Source: Antilocapra americana
Lineage: Eukaryota > Chordata > Mammalia > Artiodactyla > Antilocapridae
NCBI GenBank assembly: GCA_007570785.1
Contig: ML661885.1
Coordinates: forward strand, 36,680,004-36,744,003
Length of the DNA stretch: 64,000 bases
Reading direction: 5' to 3'
The notes beneath the pieces were generated by a model that worked only from the letters and a program-made list of their open reading frames with translations, did no database searches and was not told where the DNA came from. The position numbers and the translations under genes were made by a program. This document shows, piece after piece, positions 10,301 to 21,369 of the stretch (within the stretch, counting starts at the first letter, position 1; each line of letters starts with the position of its first letter).

Positions 10301-10573
10301 TCACTTTTACCATATTCCTGCCAAGAGCATATTTCCAGCCCCATATTCAAAAGTGAGAAGGAAAAGAAAGGCTATGTATAGAGTTCAAATATCTTGCCCT
10401 ACACTAGCTGAAAAGTGGCAGATTCATTTCAAATTTGGGTTCTCTACCTCTAAATCCCATACACCTTCAAATATACCCTCTGACTTTAATCAGTTGGTTC
10501 ATCTCTGCTGCCTATCATCTCACTACTCCTAAAAGCTGAAGGTCTTACCCAAAGCCACAGTGCTTAGAAGGTC

Positions 10574-10790
10574 AGTGTGTGTGCTCAGTTGCTCAGTCAA
10601 ATCGGACTCTGCAACCCTAGGGACTGCAGCCTGCCAGGCTCCTCTGTCCATGGAATTTTCCCAGCAAGAATATGCAGTGGCTTGCCATTTCCTTCCCCAT
10701 GTATCTTCCAATCCAGGGATTAAACCCCTATTTCCTGTGTCTCCTGCACTGCAGGCAGATTCTTTACCACTGAGCCATGGGGGAAGCCCA
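10574..10790 (-). mobile_element. Bov-tA SINE, antisense, full length
   Basis: 'gtgctcagttgctcagtcaaatcgg', 'cctctgtccatggaattttcc', 'attctttaccactgagccatggg' cover the whole element in antisense. The 178-codon minus-strand frame at 10529-11065 consists of this SINE plus adjacent MIR and is not a gene. Confidence 0.94.
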
Positions 10791-10959
10791 GGGAGGTCTG
10801 TGCTGGGGCGTAAATGCTCTTTGTACAACCCAACCCAAGAGAAGCTTATAAACATCAGGCTCTGAGCTTCCCGCATCCCTTGTCTTTGGACACCCCCCCT
10901 GGGAATGTGATGAGAAAAGCAGCCAAAAACCAGAGTGTTTGGTAGAGGTTCTGACTCTG

Positions 10960-11150
10960 AGGTCAGACAGGCCTGGAACTGAGCCCCATCTCTTCCACTT
11001 TCCAAGTATGTGAACTTGAGCAAGTTCTCTCCGTCTCTTTGTCTTAGTCCCCTCACACTTTCCATAGGTGATTGAGTTGATTAAATTAAGCAATTCAAAT
11101 AAAGCACCTCACCTGATGTCTGGTATATAGGAAGAGTTGAAAAGCTATTA
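10960..11150 (-). repeat. MIR SINE, antisense, near full length
   Basis: 'gaggtcagacaggcctgg', 'catctcttccactttccaagtatgtgaacttgagcaagttc', 'gattaaattaagcaattc' and 'aaagcacctcacctgatgtctgg' reproduce the antisense MIR order from head to 3' end. Confidence 0.8.
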
Positions 11151-11356
11151 CCTCTTATAATTAAATTTAATTAATATTCCATTTCTCTTGAGTCAGCTTT
11201 ATCATCAGTGCTCCATAATGCTGCCTAAAAATCCTGTACTCTATCCACGGGCTGCTCCTGTTCACATTCTCCATCACAGAAGTTCAATATTTCTCTTAGG
11301 GGAACCACTCACCGAAACCACCCACCCTGACCAGGCACCACAGTAAACCGTTTACA

Positions 11357-11780
11357 TGAGTTATTTTACAACAAGAGGTCCTGGTAAGGAACGCAGAAAT
11401 AACAAACCACCAACACCCAGAAGAGTTCAGGAACGATCAAAAGGAGGCACAAGTCCATATGTCCTAACAGTTTCCCAGAATTCTCCTCACTGGAATCCGT
11501 CTTGGCTGAGCCATGTGTGCACCAACAGGAAGGACCCTGAGTCAGAATGATTGGCCAGACACAACCTGGAAAGTAATCCTGTCACCGTAAAATCTGAGAC
11601 TGCAAGTCACATGGCAGAGCAGTTCGCCTGGGTTCCTTGCCTTGCTGCTCTCCACTTTTCCCAATAACGTCTTTTACTTTGTCGGTACATGTGTGTGTGT
11701 GTCCTCAGACAATTCACCCCCAACTGTTAGACAAGAGCCCACTCTCAGGCCCCGGAAGGGTCCCCCTTCCTACAAACATT
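11357..11780 (+). mobile_element. Solo LTR of an endogenous retrovirus
   Basis: The U3-like part contains 'acaagaggtcctggtaagg' and 'cttggctgagccatgtgtgc'. The R/U5-like part runs 'catggcagagcagttcgcctggg', 'tgctctccacttttcccaataac' (a decayed AATAAA), a TG-run, 'cctcagacaattca', 'tgttagacaagagccc' and 'ggcccc...ccccttcctacaaaca'. This order is a familiar artiodactyl ERV LTR end. No internal viral genes are attached. It starts TG (tgagttatt) and ends CA. Confidence 0.6.
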
Positions 11781-12480
11781 TCCACAAGTCTCTTCAAATC
11801 TCTAACTCCCCATTTACTATCCCTTTTATTTAAGCCAGACTGTGCCATTTGCTTCACAATGCAGATGAAGGCTATGCGAAGTATTTTCTCCTTCACCACA
11901 TCCATTCGAAACACATTTGCAGCCCCTTAGCCACGGATATCAGTATCTGTATATTTCCACATTGCCACCTTTAATTCTTTCTTAGAGGCAAAATGACTCT
12001 CCTCTCTGAAACCAAGCCCACTCTCTTATGCCACCTTCTAGAACCTCTTCCCATCAGTGAGCCCCTTCCTCGTCCCTCAAATCTTTCCTCTCATCCTTTC
12101 TGCTAGGTTTCTCCCCTCCACCAGCAAATGCAGCAGCTAAGAGACTAGACTTCAGGCTAAATTTGCAGAGCAATCGTAATTTTTTACTTGTACTGTATGT
12201 TTATTTGGGATGTTTTGTGAGGATATTCAGACTGAGGAAGAGATAAATCATGCCCTGAGGTCACTCTCTGTATAAATAAACTTCAATCTTCTTGAAAGAG
12301 AAACGTGCATTTCTTAGCTTCTCTCTCTCTCCCATTCACACTCAATACCCTCAGTGATCCTGTTTGACCTGCCCTGCATTTTTGGAGAGAAATTTCTCCC
12401 TATCTCAACCCTTCTTCTCTCCAGTGTGGGAAGCACCATCTTCTTATAGGAGCACGTCTACTTAGTCCCAGGGTTTATTA
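11781..12480. other. Unassigned pyrimidine-rich sequence
   Basis: Mostly C/T-rich on the plus strand, with phrases that weakly resemble L2 coding wording ('cccttcctcgtccctcaaatctttcc'), but no ordered match. No exon seen. Confidence 0.35.
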
Positions 12481-12920
12481 TACCGTCCTATGGCCTATGG
12501 CCATATGAACAAGGCCAGTTGATCCTATGGCCAATGAACAAGGCCCTGACTGCAGTGACTGGTTCAGTTGACAGTCACATGACCCAAATAAGACCAATCA
12601 AAAGCCTTCCTTAAAATTTTCAAACTGAAGCTGCAAGAGCAAAGGTTTTTTTCCCTGAAGAGTTGAACATGACTGAGCACTCACGCACATAAGAAGTAGG
12701 AAGCTGAAGTTGCCAGCAGCCTAGTCCTTAAAGAAAAGTTTGCTAAGAGAATAAAACTGGCACACACAGAAAAACTGAGCTGAGAGACCAAGGATGGATC
12801 CATATGAGTTCTTGTGCACTGTTTCTTAGGCGGCTGCATTCCTGCCTTACCCATGTTTTACATGAGTCAGTAACTGTAAACCAATTTTTATATCCTTTTG
12901 TGAACTAAAAAAAAAAAAAT
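12481..12920 (+). repeat. Old LTR- or L1-type 3' repeat with internal duplication
   Basis: 'gacagtcacatgacccaaataagaccaatcaaaagcc', 'aaactgaagctgcaagagc' and 'tgagttcttgtgcactgtttc' to 'gtaaaccaatttttatatcc' follow the wording of an old mammalian repeat. A 22-23 bp unit beginning 'cctatggcc' is tandemly duplicated (12494-12516, 12524-12545). A 25-bp scrap of Bov-tA tail ('gttgaacatgactgagcac') lies at about 12661-12686. The family is uncertain. Confidence 0.4.
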
Positions 12921-12921
12921 T

Positions 12922-13608
12922 GTTGTTTTTCAGTCATTAAGTAGCGTCTAACTTTTTGCACCCCCATGGACTGCAGCAGGTCAGGCTTCCTCCACTACCT
13001 TGGCTCAAATTCATGTCCATTGAATCAGTGATGCTATCCAAGCATCTCATCCTCTGTCGTCCCCTTCTCCTTTTTGCCTTCAATCTTTCCCAGCATCAGG
13101 GCCTTTTCCACTGAGTTGGTTCTTCACACCAGGTGGCCAAACTATTGGAGCTTCAGCATCAGTCCTTCCAATGAATATTCAGGGTTGATTTCCTTTAGGT
13201 TTGACTGGCTTGATGTCCTTGAAGTCCAAGGAACTCTCAAGCATCTTCTCCAGCACCACAGTTCAAAAGCATCAATTAATTCTTTAGTGCTCAGTCTTCT
13301 TTATGGTCCAACTCTCACATCCATACCTGACTACAAGAAAAACCATAGCTTTGATTAGACTGACCTTTGTCAGCAAAGTGATGTCTCTGCTTTTTAATAT
13401 GCTGCCTAGGTTTTTCACAGCTTTTCTTCCAAGGAGCATGTGTCTTTTAATTTCCTGGCTGCAGTCACCATCCCAGTGATTTTGGAGCCCAAGGAAAGAC
13501 AATCTGTCACTGCTTCCACTTTTTCCTTTTCTATTTGCCATCAAGTGATGGGACTGGATGGGATGATTTTAGTGTTTTGAATATTGAGTTTCAAGCCAGC
13601 TTTCTCAT
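12922..13608 (-). mobile_element. BovB LINE 3' half, antisense
   Basis: BovB is an RTE-clade non-LTR retrotransposon spread widely in ruminants. Reading the minus strand gives the C-terminal reverse-transcriptase part. A frame at 13284-13544 encodes 'KSRDITLLTKVSLIKAMVF' and 'YGCESW', typical of the post-catalytic RT region. The 3' UTR ends at the A-run before 12922. The catalytic YADD part is absent (5'-truncated), and stops and indels make it nonfunctional. Confidence 0.93.
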
Positions 13609-13611
13609 TGA

Positions 13612-14065
13612 AAAAAATGCACAATGTAAAATTTGAAAATTATACTTTATTCTATGGGTTTGTTGAGGACTTAAGCCCAAGGGACAGCCTCTCAGATAGC
13701 TCTGAGACACTGCTCCAAAGAGGTAAGGAAGGGGCCAGGATATATAGTGGGGTTTGCACACACACATACAAACCCAAAATAAAAACAAAAAACAGATAGT
13801 CAGAACATCAAGATTGCTGGTAAAAAAAAAATAAGACATCTCAAATTAATACATTTTTATGCTTTTCTATGTGTGGTAAGATGCAAGAATCTGGGCTGAT
13901 TGAAATTATCCTTTGATATGCACCTTAACTCTCTAGAGCCAGTATCCCCTTTTCTGCACCCTGAATCCCCTCAGCGTACACAGTCAGTAGGCTGCAATGG
14001 CTGACAGCTTGATGGCTACAACATCTTTCATTTACTGATGTGGCAGACGGCATTCTGCGTCCACA
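13612..14065 (-). repeat. Old ERVL-like LTR, antisense
   Basis: 'ctttattctatgggtttgttgaggacttaagcc', 'ctctcagatagctctgagacactgctccaaagagg', 'gatatgcaccttaactctctagagcc' and 'gctgacagcttgatggctac' form an ordered mammalian LTR phrase set. The interior has an A-rich stretch (13770-13835). The subfamily is not certain. Confidence 0.45.
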
Positions 14066-14360
14066 CCTAAAGCTAGTTTGGGTGGGTTTCTGCCACTTCT
14101 AGACAGGCGATTCCAGCTTCTCCTCCGGTTACTGCTCTCCCTCTCCTTCTCTTTGTCCCTTTACTTCTTGACACAGAAATCAACACTTGCGATCTCTGAT
14201 CTCTCACCTTCCATTCAGGACCAAACTGATTACAATATGACTCCCATCCCTGTATCTCTAGTCAAGTAGGACTAGCCAAAATGATTAAAGACCTGCTAAT
14301 TCAGAAATCCAATGGCCTGTTTGAGGATTTTATCCCATTCGATCTCAGCACAGAGTTGAC

Positions 14361-14549
14361 TGTGAGAAAAAGATGGAGGACAAGAGGGAAAGCGGGTGGC
14401 AGAGGATGAGATGGTTGGATCACATCACTGACTCAATGGGCATGAGTTTGAGCAAACTCTGGGAGATAGTGAAGGACATGGAAGCCTGGTGGGCTGCAGT
14501 CCGTAGGATTGCAAAGAGTTGGGCACAACTGAGTGACTAAAGAACAACA
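14361..14549 (+). mobile_element. BovB-derived 3' fragment with target-site duplication
   Basis: Plus-strand BovB 3' end: 'ggatgagatggttggatcac', 'ctgggagatagtgaaggac', 'tggtgggctgcagtccg', 'gttgggcacaactgagtgac'. It is flanked by an exact 11-bp repeat, 'acagagttgac', at 14350-14360 and 14550-14560. This marks a single target-primed insertion of a 5'-truncated copy. Confidence 0.93.
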
Positions 14550-14894
14550 ACAGAGTTGACACTATGGGTCAACAAGTGTCTCCTAATCTCCCTTTCCAAC
14601 TTGTCTAGATCTCAATGCCGGCTGTCACTGCTTCTCAAGATTTTTTCACAAGTCGCACGCTGCCAACTTTTTAAGGTCTGGTGCCTCTTGGAAGTCCACC
14701 ATTAGTCTCTCCTCACTTAATGTATTCTCCCTGGAACATCTCATCTCAGCTTGGACTTCTCTAAATTTCTGTATATAATCTCAGCTTTGTTCTGGCCTCT
14801 AGGCACCAGATCTCCACAGTGACCATTTCTACCTGCATGTTGCGAAGACAGCCAACAATAACCTCACCAACCAGTCCATGACACTGCAGTTCAT

Positions 14895-14990
14895 CTCATT
14901 CACTTAATAACTGTTTATTGACTGTCTACTGAGAGCTAAACACTCTTCTTGGTACTGAGGGTATTTCCTTGAACAAGGTTCTTACTCCAG
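14895..14990 (-). repeat. L2 3' end, antisense
   Basis: 'aataactgtttattgactgtctactgagagctaaacactcttcttgg' is the antisense L2 terminus (consensus order 'atttattgagcacctactatgtgccaggc'). Confidence 0.6.
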
Positions 14991-15129
14991 TGAACCCTGT
15001 TTTCTGGCTACAGACTTCATTTCCTTCTTCTTTCTCTCTTTCCAATCCAACTGGTCTCCATTCTATACATTTTAATTGCAGAACCTATTCTAAACTCTGC
15101 CCTTCTTCCCATCACTACTGCTATTTCAT

Positions 15130-16015
15130 TCTCTCACTTTTCAATAGCCTCTTGTTCACCTTTGAGAACCTTGATCTTGCAATTTATTTTCCACACTGAT
15201 GCCAAAGTTTTCCTCATAAACATAAAAATTGTTTACTTTCACTCCCTTGCTTCAAAATCCCTGTGGGCTCACTAGCACTGGATAATAAAGTTCAAATTCC
15301 CTAATTAGACACATACAGTTCTACACAATCTGGTCAGAATCTAACTCTTCAAATTCATCACTGATCCCCATCCTACACCCACTCTGCTCCCTCCCAGTCC
15401 CACCCAAGAGCCACCAAGCCTCTCGTGCTTCTCTAAACAGCATGCACACATCTGGGCCCCTTCGCAAATACTGGGCGCCATCATTTGAAAATGCACCTCT
15501 TCTCCCCTTTTACTCCTTCCGTTCTTTCCACCTATTGATTTCCAGCTCTTCACTCCCAGCACTATAAAATCCCATCCCTCTGATTCAGCCCATCAAGCCA
15601 TTGCTATTTACCTCATCCCTTGGTTCTCAAGGGCTTCTCTGGTGGCTCAGATGGTAAAGAATCTGCATGCAATGTGGGAGACTCAAGTTCGATCCCTGGG
15701 TTGAGAAGGTTCCCTGGAGAAGGGAATGGCATTCTGGCCTGGAGAATCTCATGGACAGAAAAGCCTGCAAGGCTACAGTCCATGGGGTCACAAAGAGTCG
15801 GACATGACTGAGCCACTAACATTTTCACTTTCAGTTTGGTTCTCAAAGCACTTTGGTGATAACATGGTGCTTATATCATCTTAAAGTGTATCCACTTGCA
15901 AGTGTGCCTCTTCTGCAAGACAATAAGCTCCCCAGGAGCAGGACTGTGCCCCAGTGCAATTCCTTGTTGCATTCCCTACCACCTATATAGAACCTGCATC
16001 TAGATCAGCATTTTA
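15130..16015 (+). repeat. L2 LINE 3' portion, split by a SINE
   Basis: Sense L2 series: 'tttccacactgatgccaaag', 'cactcccttgcttcaaaatccctgtgggctc', 'cacaatctggtcagaatc', 'gggccccttcgcaaatactg', and after the SINE 'gacaataagctccccaggagcagg'. It codes for the decayed C-terminus of the L2 reverse transcriptase, with many stops. The Bov-tA at 15631-15835 interrupts it. Confidence 0.75.
15631..15835 (+). mobile_element. Bov-tA SINE in L2 with target-site duplication
   Basis: Near full-length Bov-tA ('gcttctctggtggctcagatgg' to 'gtcggacatgactgagccac'). It is flanked by an exact 11-bp repeat, 'ttggttctcaa', at 15620-15630 and 15836-15846, so the insertion junctions are known to the base. Confidence 0.97.
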
Positions 16016-16499
16016 TTGTCATAATGAGCAGGAAGACTAGCTGCACTCAGTTTGGTTTCAATTCCAGTTTTAAGCAACAGAAATTGTGATTACCAATTTC
16101 AACATAAGGAAATATATACCAGGTATGTGGGGCTTCCACATTTACTGCAAGGGCTAGAGGAGCAATCTCTAGACTAAACTTTCAGGAACAGCTCCCAGCC
16201 CCCAGAACTCCCATCATAAGGAAAGTGAGCGCTGCCACTGTAGGAAGCCACTCCTTTGGGGAGCTGCTGACAGCTGTCATCTTGTATCTGTCACAGTGTG
16301 TGTCAGCAAAACAGGCGCTTTACTTCCTGAAATCTCTCTCTCTTTGACTCTGTTCCATATTCAAGTGTTGTTTGGGTGCGTGTAGTTGATGAAATTGAAA
16401 TCAAACTCAGAACTTAAGCTGCAAGAGAGTCTGCGAAATGTCTTTTTCAGCTTTCCACTCTCTGCAATGAAAAGGTTACCCCACAAGGGGTTTAGAGTA
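16016..16499. other. Unassigned sequence
   Basis: No repeat or exon recognised. A short CT run occurs at about 16333-16343. Confidence 0.35.
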
Positions 16500-16700
16500 A
16501 TGTTGAATAGTCAATGTGCAGCATCCACATGTATCTGCTATGTGGCAGGCACTTTGCCACCTGGGGAAGATAGGTACTATACCCTTACTTTTCCAGTGAG
16601 GAGACAGATGCTAAGAGAGAGTAAAATCTTGTTCTGGATGACCCAGCATGTAGGGGTGAGCTCTAATTCAAAATCAAACCTGCCTCATGCCAAGACTGTG
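16500..16700 (+). repeat. MIR SINE fragment
   Basis: 'tatctgctatgtggcaggcactttg', 'aggtactatacccttacttttccagtgaggagacagatgc' and 'ggatgacccagcatgtaggg' follow the sense MIR order. The 128-codon frame across it is accidental. Confidence 0.65.
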
Positions 16701-17616
16701 TTCTTTCTACCACACCAGTTAATTACAAGTGCCTTAGTTAGTAATACCTCACATAGATCTGCAGTAAATTAAACAATAAAAAGTTAGCAAAGTCTATCCC
16801 TTGTTTTTGTCATCATGTTGCCACTACCATAAATCTTGGGAAATACGTGTTTGTGGAAGAAATCTCTGTCTTTTTACTAAGGTCTAACGACAGTGTTTGG
16901 TCAGTGTAAGGTTGCATGGAGTCTGGTAAATTGATTTTTCAATACAAGTTCCTGAATTACAAAAGTAAAGTGAGTGCCATTGACTCCTGAAGGCAGCCAA
17001 CCTTGTTTCCTGTTGCTCTGTTCATGGTGTAAAGCAAAGCACATTCTCATTCTGACTCAAGTCCATGCAAAACTACCCAGATCAATATCAGTATCACCAA
17101 AGGATGGATCTTCTGCTTCTGTGCTGTCTTTGCTGTGGCTTCCTGAGTCATTTAACAGTCAGTCTCAGAATTAGGAGAGTCAGCTGAGCTGACAGATCTT
17201 AAACAACATAAGCAAGAGAAAATTCTCAGAAATATATCAAGGGCTGAGTAGGTAAGGCTACTTAGCTAGAGAAGAGCTGAGAAAGAGCAACAATGGACAA
17301 GTCACCTCCAGAGTGCTGTCATATCACTATCCAGGCAACTGAACGAAGGTCTGGGAGAGTCAATAGAACCCAAAGAGAGAGCTCTAAAGGGTACATGACC
17401 AGAGGGCAAAACAGGGTCCTTGTCACAAACAGAAAGCCAGGCTCTCAAGCATGTAGGGGAACATGGCAGTGTGTGTGAAGAAAAGTACTGAAGTGCAAGG
17501 CGAGAGATACAGTATCCAATGGCGGTCTTGTAGTCGCTAAGTGCTCCTCCAGAAGGCAGAGCCCCAGACACCCAATGGCCCCTATCAAGGGGTCATATTG
17601 CAACCAAGTGGGACAC
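16701..17616. other. Unassigned sequence, no gene seen
   Basis: No recognised repeat. Frames near 17293-17571 on both strands are short and lack domains. Confidence 0.35.
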
Positions 17617-18074
17617 TGTGGGGTCTTCCCTGGTTAGACCCCTCCCCTACAGCCTCTGCTTTAGCTCCTTTCTGAAGTATTTCCTGAGTTTTTCAGATGC
17701 TAAAAAACATCAAATGGAAGAAATTAACTACTTGATGATCATGAGCCCATAGCCCCCAGACTTACTGGTGCCTAAGGATTAATAATGGTCAGCTGCCCTG
17801 TTACCTCAACAGCAACCAGTCAGAGAATTGACATGAACGGATCACGATCAAGTCCCCTGGGATGGCCTTTCCTCATTTTGCCTTTAAAAAGGCTCCCAGA
17901 AACCCTTCAGGGAGTTTGAGGTGGGTGGGGGAGGGGGTGCAGCTGTGGGGATGGGGAGGAATCACAGCATCTCCTTGCTTCCCCTGCAGTAAACATTTCT
18001 CTGCTCCAAACTTCAATAATTTGGTTTGTTTGGCCTTGCTGTGCACAGGGCACACGAACTTATACTCAGTAACA
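17617..18074 (+). mobile_element. Solo LTR of an endogenous retrovirus with a G-rich patch
   Basis: Runs from TGTGGGGTC to ...CAGTAACA. The U3 end 'caaccagtcagagaattgacatgaacgg' is followed by a TATA-like 'ctttaaaaagg' (about 17882-17892), an R region, a decayed poly(A) signal AGTAAA (about 17988) and the U5 phrase 'ttggtttgtttggccttgctgtgcacagggcacacgaac', a distinctive mammalian class I ERV ending. No viral genes adjoin. A G-rich patch (17921-17958) lies after the TATA-like box. No clear target-site duplication was found. Confidence 0.65.
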
Positions 18075-18865
18075 ATTTGATCCTTGTGTCCTCTGGGTAA
18101 ACCACTCAACCATGACCAACCCAAGTTAGAAACAAAACAGCAAGGTGAAAACAGGAGCAAATATTGCTAGAAAATGGGTGAGATCAGTAAACACTGGGAC
18201 TGAACAAACATTGATGACACCCAGCCTGGATGGTGTCCTCTGAGGAAAGCAGCCTGGGCAGAGCCTCTCCTAACAGAGTGGAGCAGAGAGAGCCGGAGGA
18301 GCCTGGCCTGTTGCATCTTATCAAGAGTCTCCAAAGCAGTTCCATCATGTCCTGAAGAGGAAGATATGGTAAACCTCAGCAAAACTCAGAATCGACACAA
18401 AATGCATATCCTAATCAGAACTAGAGGAACCCATTGTCTGATAAATTCCAAGGATTTGGACTGGGGAAAGGGCATTCTGGGATGACTCTGAGACCAACAG
18501 GCTCAAACTTCAATGAGAAGGTAGAAAAAGCATTTGGTGAAGTCTGAGAGGAAAGCAGAGAGCTCCCCACCTCCCAGTGAGACATCCTGAACCCCCATGA
18601 TCCCTCCCTGTTTTCAGCCTATTTTTAGGGAGTTAGATGAAACCTGAGCCTCTCTTGTTATGTCAACCAGACCCCTCCGCACCAGCACCAAGCAAAAAGC
18701 ACAGCTTTTGAGATTGTGTTCATAGTCTAATATGTTCAAAACTTTCTGTAACAGATCCAACCTACTTTGGGAAGATTAACTCTACTATTTAGATCCATTA
18801 ACAACAGAAGTCGAAAGAGACTTCGCTTCTAATCCAAGCTCTAGCACCATCTAGCATACCCTGGC
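18075..18865. other. Unassigned sequence
   Basis: No repeat or gene recognised. Several short frames only. Confidence 0.35.
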
Positions 18866-18869
18866 TACC

Positions 18870-19065
18870 ATTTTTTGAGCCCACAGTATCTTATTTAATC
18901 CTCACAACAACTCTATGAATTAAACACAAGTATTGTTTCTGTCTTTCCGATGAAGAAATCAAGGCACAGAAACAGTAAGTCATTTGCAAGAAGTCACAGT
19001 AGCTCTCAGAATGTCAGAAGCCAAGTCTGACTGCCCAGTGTCTGTTATCTTAATTACCATGGCAT
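18870..19065 (+). repeat. MIR SINE, near full 3' half
   Basis: 'atcttatttaatcctcacaacaactctatgaatt', 'gatgaagaaatcaaggcacagaaac', 'agtcatttgcaagaagtcacagtagc' and 'ccaagtctgactgcccagtg' reproduce the sense MIR series in order. Confidence 0.85.
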
Positions 19066-19384
19066 ATGGCTTCTGATCACTCTGAAAATAGTGACAACCA
19101 CACTGGAAGAAATACAACGACCCTCACCAGGCAGCAAGCGCCCTTTCTTGAAAGATAAAAGAAATCACGGCAGCCCTAAAGCCAAGTAAGCCATAGTTCC
19201 AAAGAAGTCATATATAATTTGCCTCTCATATCTGCCTCTTGAGTCTGGGTTTTTACAAAATCCTGTGCTCTAAACTCAGCAATGTTTATCTTCCATTTGT
19301 CTCAGTAACTGGTGTACAGGAGAAAGTGGCCAGGATAATAACAGCTCAGTTTGGGGACCTTGGCCACGTGACCAGTGTTGTGTT

Positions 19385-19565
19385 TCAGTTAACACGTATT
19401 ACCTCATTTATTTTTCCAACAACCTTAAGAAGTTGATAGTTGAGAACTCCTGTTTTATAGACAGATATGCAGAGAAAATGGATATACAGAAAGGTTAATA
19501 ACTTGCCTCACATCATATAGCTAGTAAGGAAAAGAACAAAGATGCAGACCTGGGCAATTTGATGC
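19385..19565 (+). repeat. MIR SINE fragment
   Basis: 'cacgtattacctcatttatttttccaacaacc', 'cctgttttatagacagatatgc', 'aaaggttaataacttgcctcacatcatatagctagtaag' follow the MIR consensus in sense orientation. Confidence 0.8.
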
Positions 19566-20469
19566 CAGGGCCTATGATCTTGCACCTCCTTAAGAAGCCT
19601 CTGGGGCAAATGCAAACTGGATATTCCATGATACTTTTGTTTTCAGCAGAGGTTCCAAATATTCTCACTGTATTCTGCTCCCTGAAACCACCCCCCAGCT
19701 CCAGTACAGACTGGAGGGTACTGGAGGGTCTCCAGTAAGAGACCCTCAGAAAGTCACTGAGCCTTGCAGGACGCAAATTCATGGAGACAGGCAGCGAGGA
19801 CGACTTTGGGTCAGGTGACCCAAAGTATCCCAGGTGACCCTGCCCTCTGGGTTGCCCATCCAGGGCAGAAGGTAAGCAGGCCATCTTGCCCTTTGCCAGG
19901 TTAAGCCAAATAAGGGGGCTTCAAAAGAACTATTTAGGGAGTGAGACATGTAGTCTTTGGAATTTAAAGGCTGTTGGGACCAGCCCCTCAATTATGTCTG
20001 AGAAATCTAAATAGGGTAGTCTGGGCTACCCAAAAAGGCCTCTGACAGCTTATTCCAGAGTTGGGGGGATCCCCAAGGAACTTCTGTAGGGACCTTTGGG
20101 ATAAAGAATAAAAAAATGCTGGACACCTCTGTCCACAAGAGAGACCGAGTCACAAGACTCCCCCTGTGCCTTGCCTGTCCTCTCTGATCACTGTAGCCAA
20201 ACTTGCAGAAACCCATAAAGTAGGTGCAGGTGACTGGGGAACCAGAATGAGAAGCTGACTATCCCCACCCACCCCACCCCAGGCTTCCCAGCAAGTGGCG
20301 AGACCAAGATGGGAGAAGGCCGGAATTTGGACTTAACAAGATCATCAGGATGAAGAACAATGTTCTTCAGTGCCTCATGAAGGAATAAGGTATATTGAGA
20401 CTGAAATTCTGCTGGCCCAATAATCTTGCACAAGGAATGTACCATTGTTAATTTTCAGTTTCCTTTAAC
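19566..20469. other. Unassigned sequence with many short frames
   Basis: Moderately GC-rich, with minus-strand frames up to 123 codons (19513-19884), none with a recognisable domain. Part could be an old LTR in antisense, but no ordered match can be shown. Confidence 0.3.
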
Positions 20470-20590
20470 CGAGAAAAATGAGAATTTGGGTTTCTTGTGA
20501 GGATTAAATGAGATGCTGCAGGCAACCTCTTCCATTGCCTGCCACACAGTAGGCAATCACTTCATGATAGATGTTTTTATTATCACTGCT
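20470..20590 (-). repeat. MIR SINE fragment, antisense
   Basis: 'cttgtgaggattaaatgagatgctgc' and 'tgcctgccacacagtaggcaatcac' are the antisense MIR 3' phrases. Confidence 0.7.
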
Positions 20591-20674
20591 TATGATGTCA
20601 CGTTTCATTCTGCCAAGAAGAGTGTCAAAAGCTCAAGCAGCTTTCTACAGAATAGCTCCAATTGTAAAAAGCAG

Positions 20675-20890
20675 CATAAAATGATGTGGACTTTGGAGAA
20701 ACAGTTCTGGGCTCATTGTAGCTTTTCCACTTATAGATTATGTGATCTCAAGCACGGTATTTACTTTCTGAGACTAAATGTCTTCATCTGGGTTTTTTCT
20801 GTCTCATTTGCTGTTTTTTATTTTTTACTCCAGAGTCTGAATCATTGTAAGGCAGGAAGAATAAATATTTATTGAATGAACTAATTCTTC
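20675..20890 (-). repeat. MIR SINE, antisense, plus L2-like tail
   Basis: 'gatgtggactttggagaaacagttctgggctc', 'cttttccacttatagattatgtgatctcaagc' and 'tgtcttcatctggg' follow the antisense MIR order. 'aataaatatttattgaatgaac' at about 20858-20880 matches an L2/MIR terminus. Confidence 0.65.
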
Positions 20891-21369
20891 CATAAAATCA
20901 TAATAACGATACTTTTCTCACACTGTGATTTGGAGGATTAGAGAAGCTAGGGCATATGACACCATAATACACCGACATATTAATTTCTGTCTTATTCTTG
21001 ATTCTCTAGGAAATTCCAGAAAATGAAGAGCTGATTTTTTTTCCCCCTCTTCCTCCTCTCTCCCATGTCTTAGCAGAAGAGGCCTTGGTCTTAGACTTCC
21101 TGGCCATGGAAGGAAAGAACTTTTTCTTTAGTTGCATGAGCTTCCCTGAAGAAAACTCACACATAGGACAGTCTGGGAGAATTGAATCCTTGGAGGGCAG
21201 CTGTGGACAAGAAATAAGAAGGAGGAAGGTGCTTTGATGAGGAAGGAATACCCCAGGCCCAGATACTGAAAAGACTGGGGCCTGGAGAGAACCAGAAACC
21301 TGCTCCTAAAGATGGCAGAAACCCTAACGGAGGTGCCCAATGGATGAGTGGGGATTTGATATCAGCCCC
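20891..21369. other. Unassigned sequence
   Basis: Repeat-free to the eye. Contains a pyrimidine run at 21033-21062. No exon recognised. Confidence 0.35.

Noticed and set aside
9581..18074. A complete endogenous provirus between the LTR-like blocks
   Set aside because: The three blocks differ in wording from each other, and no gag, pol or env frame lies between them.
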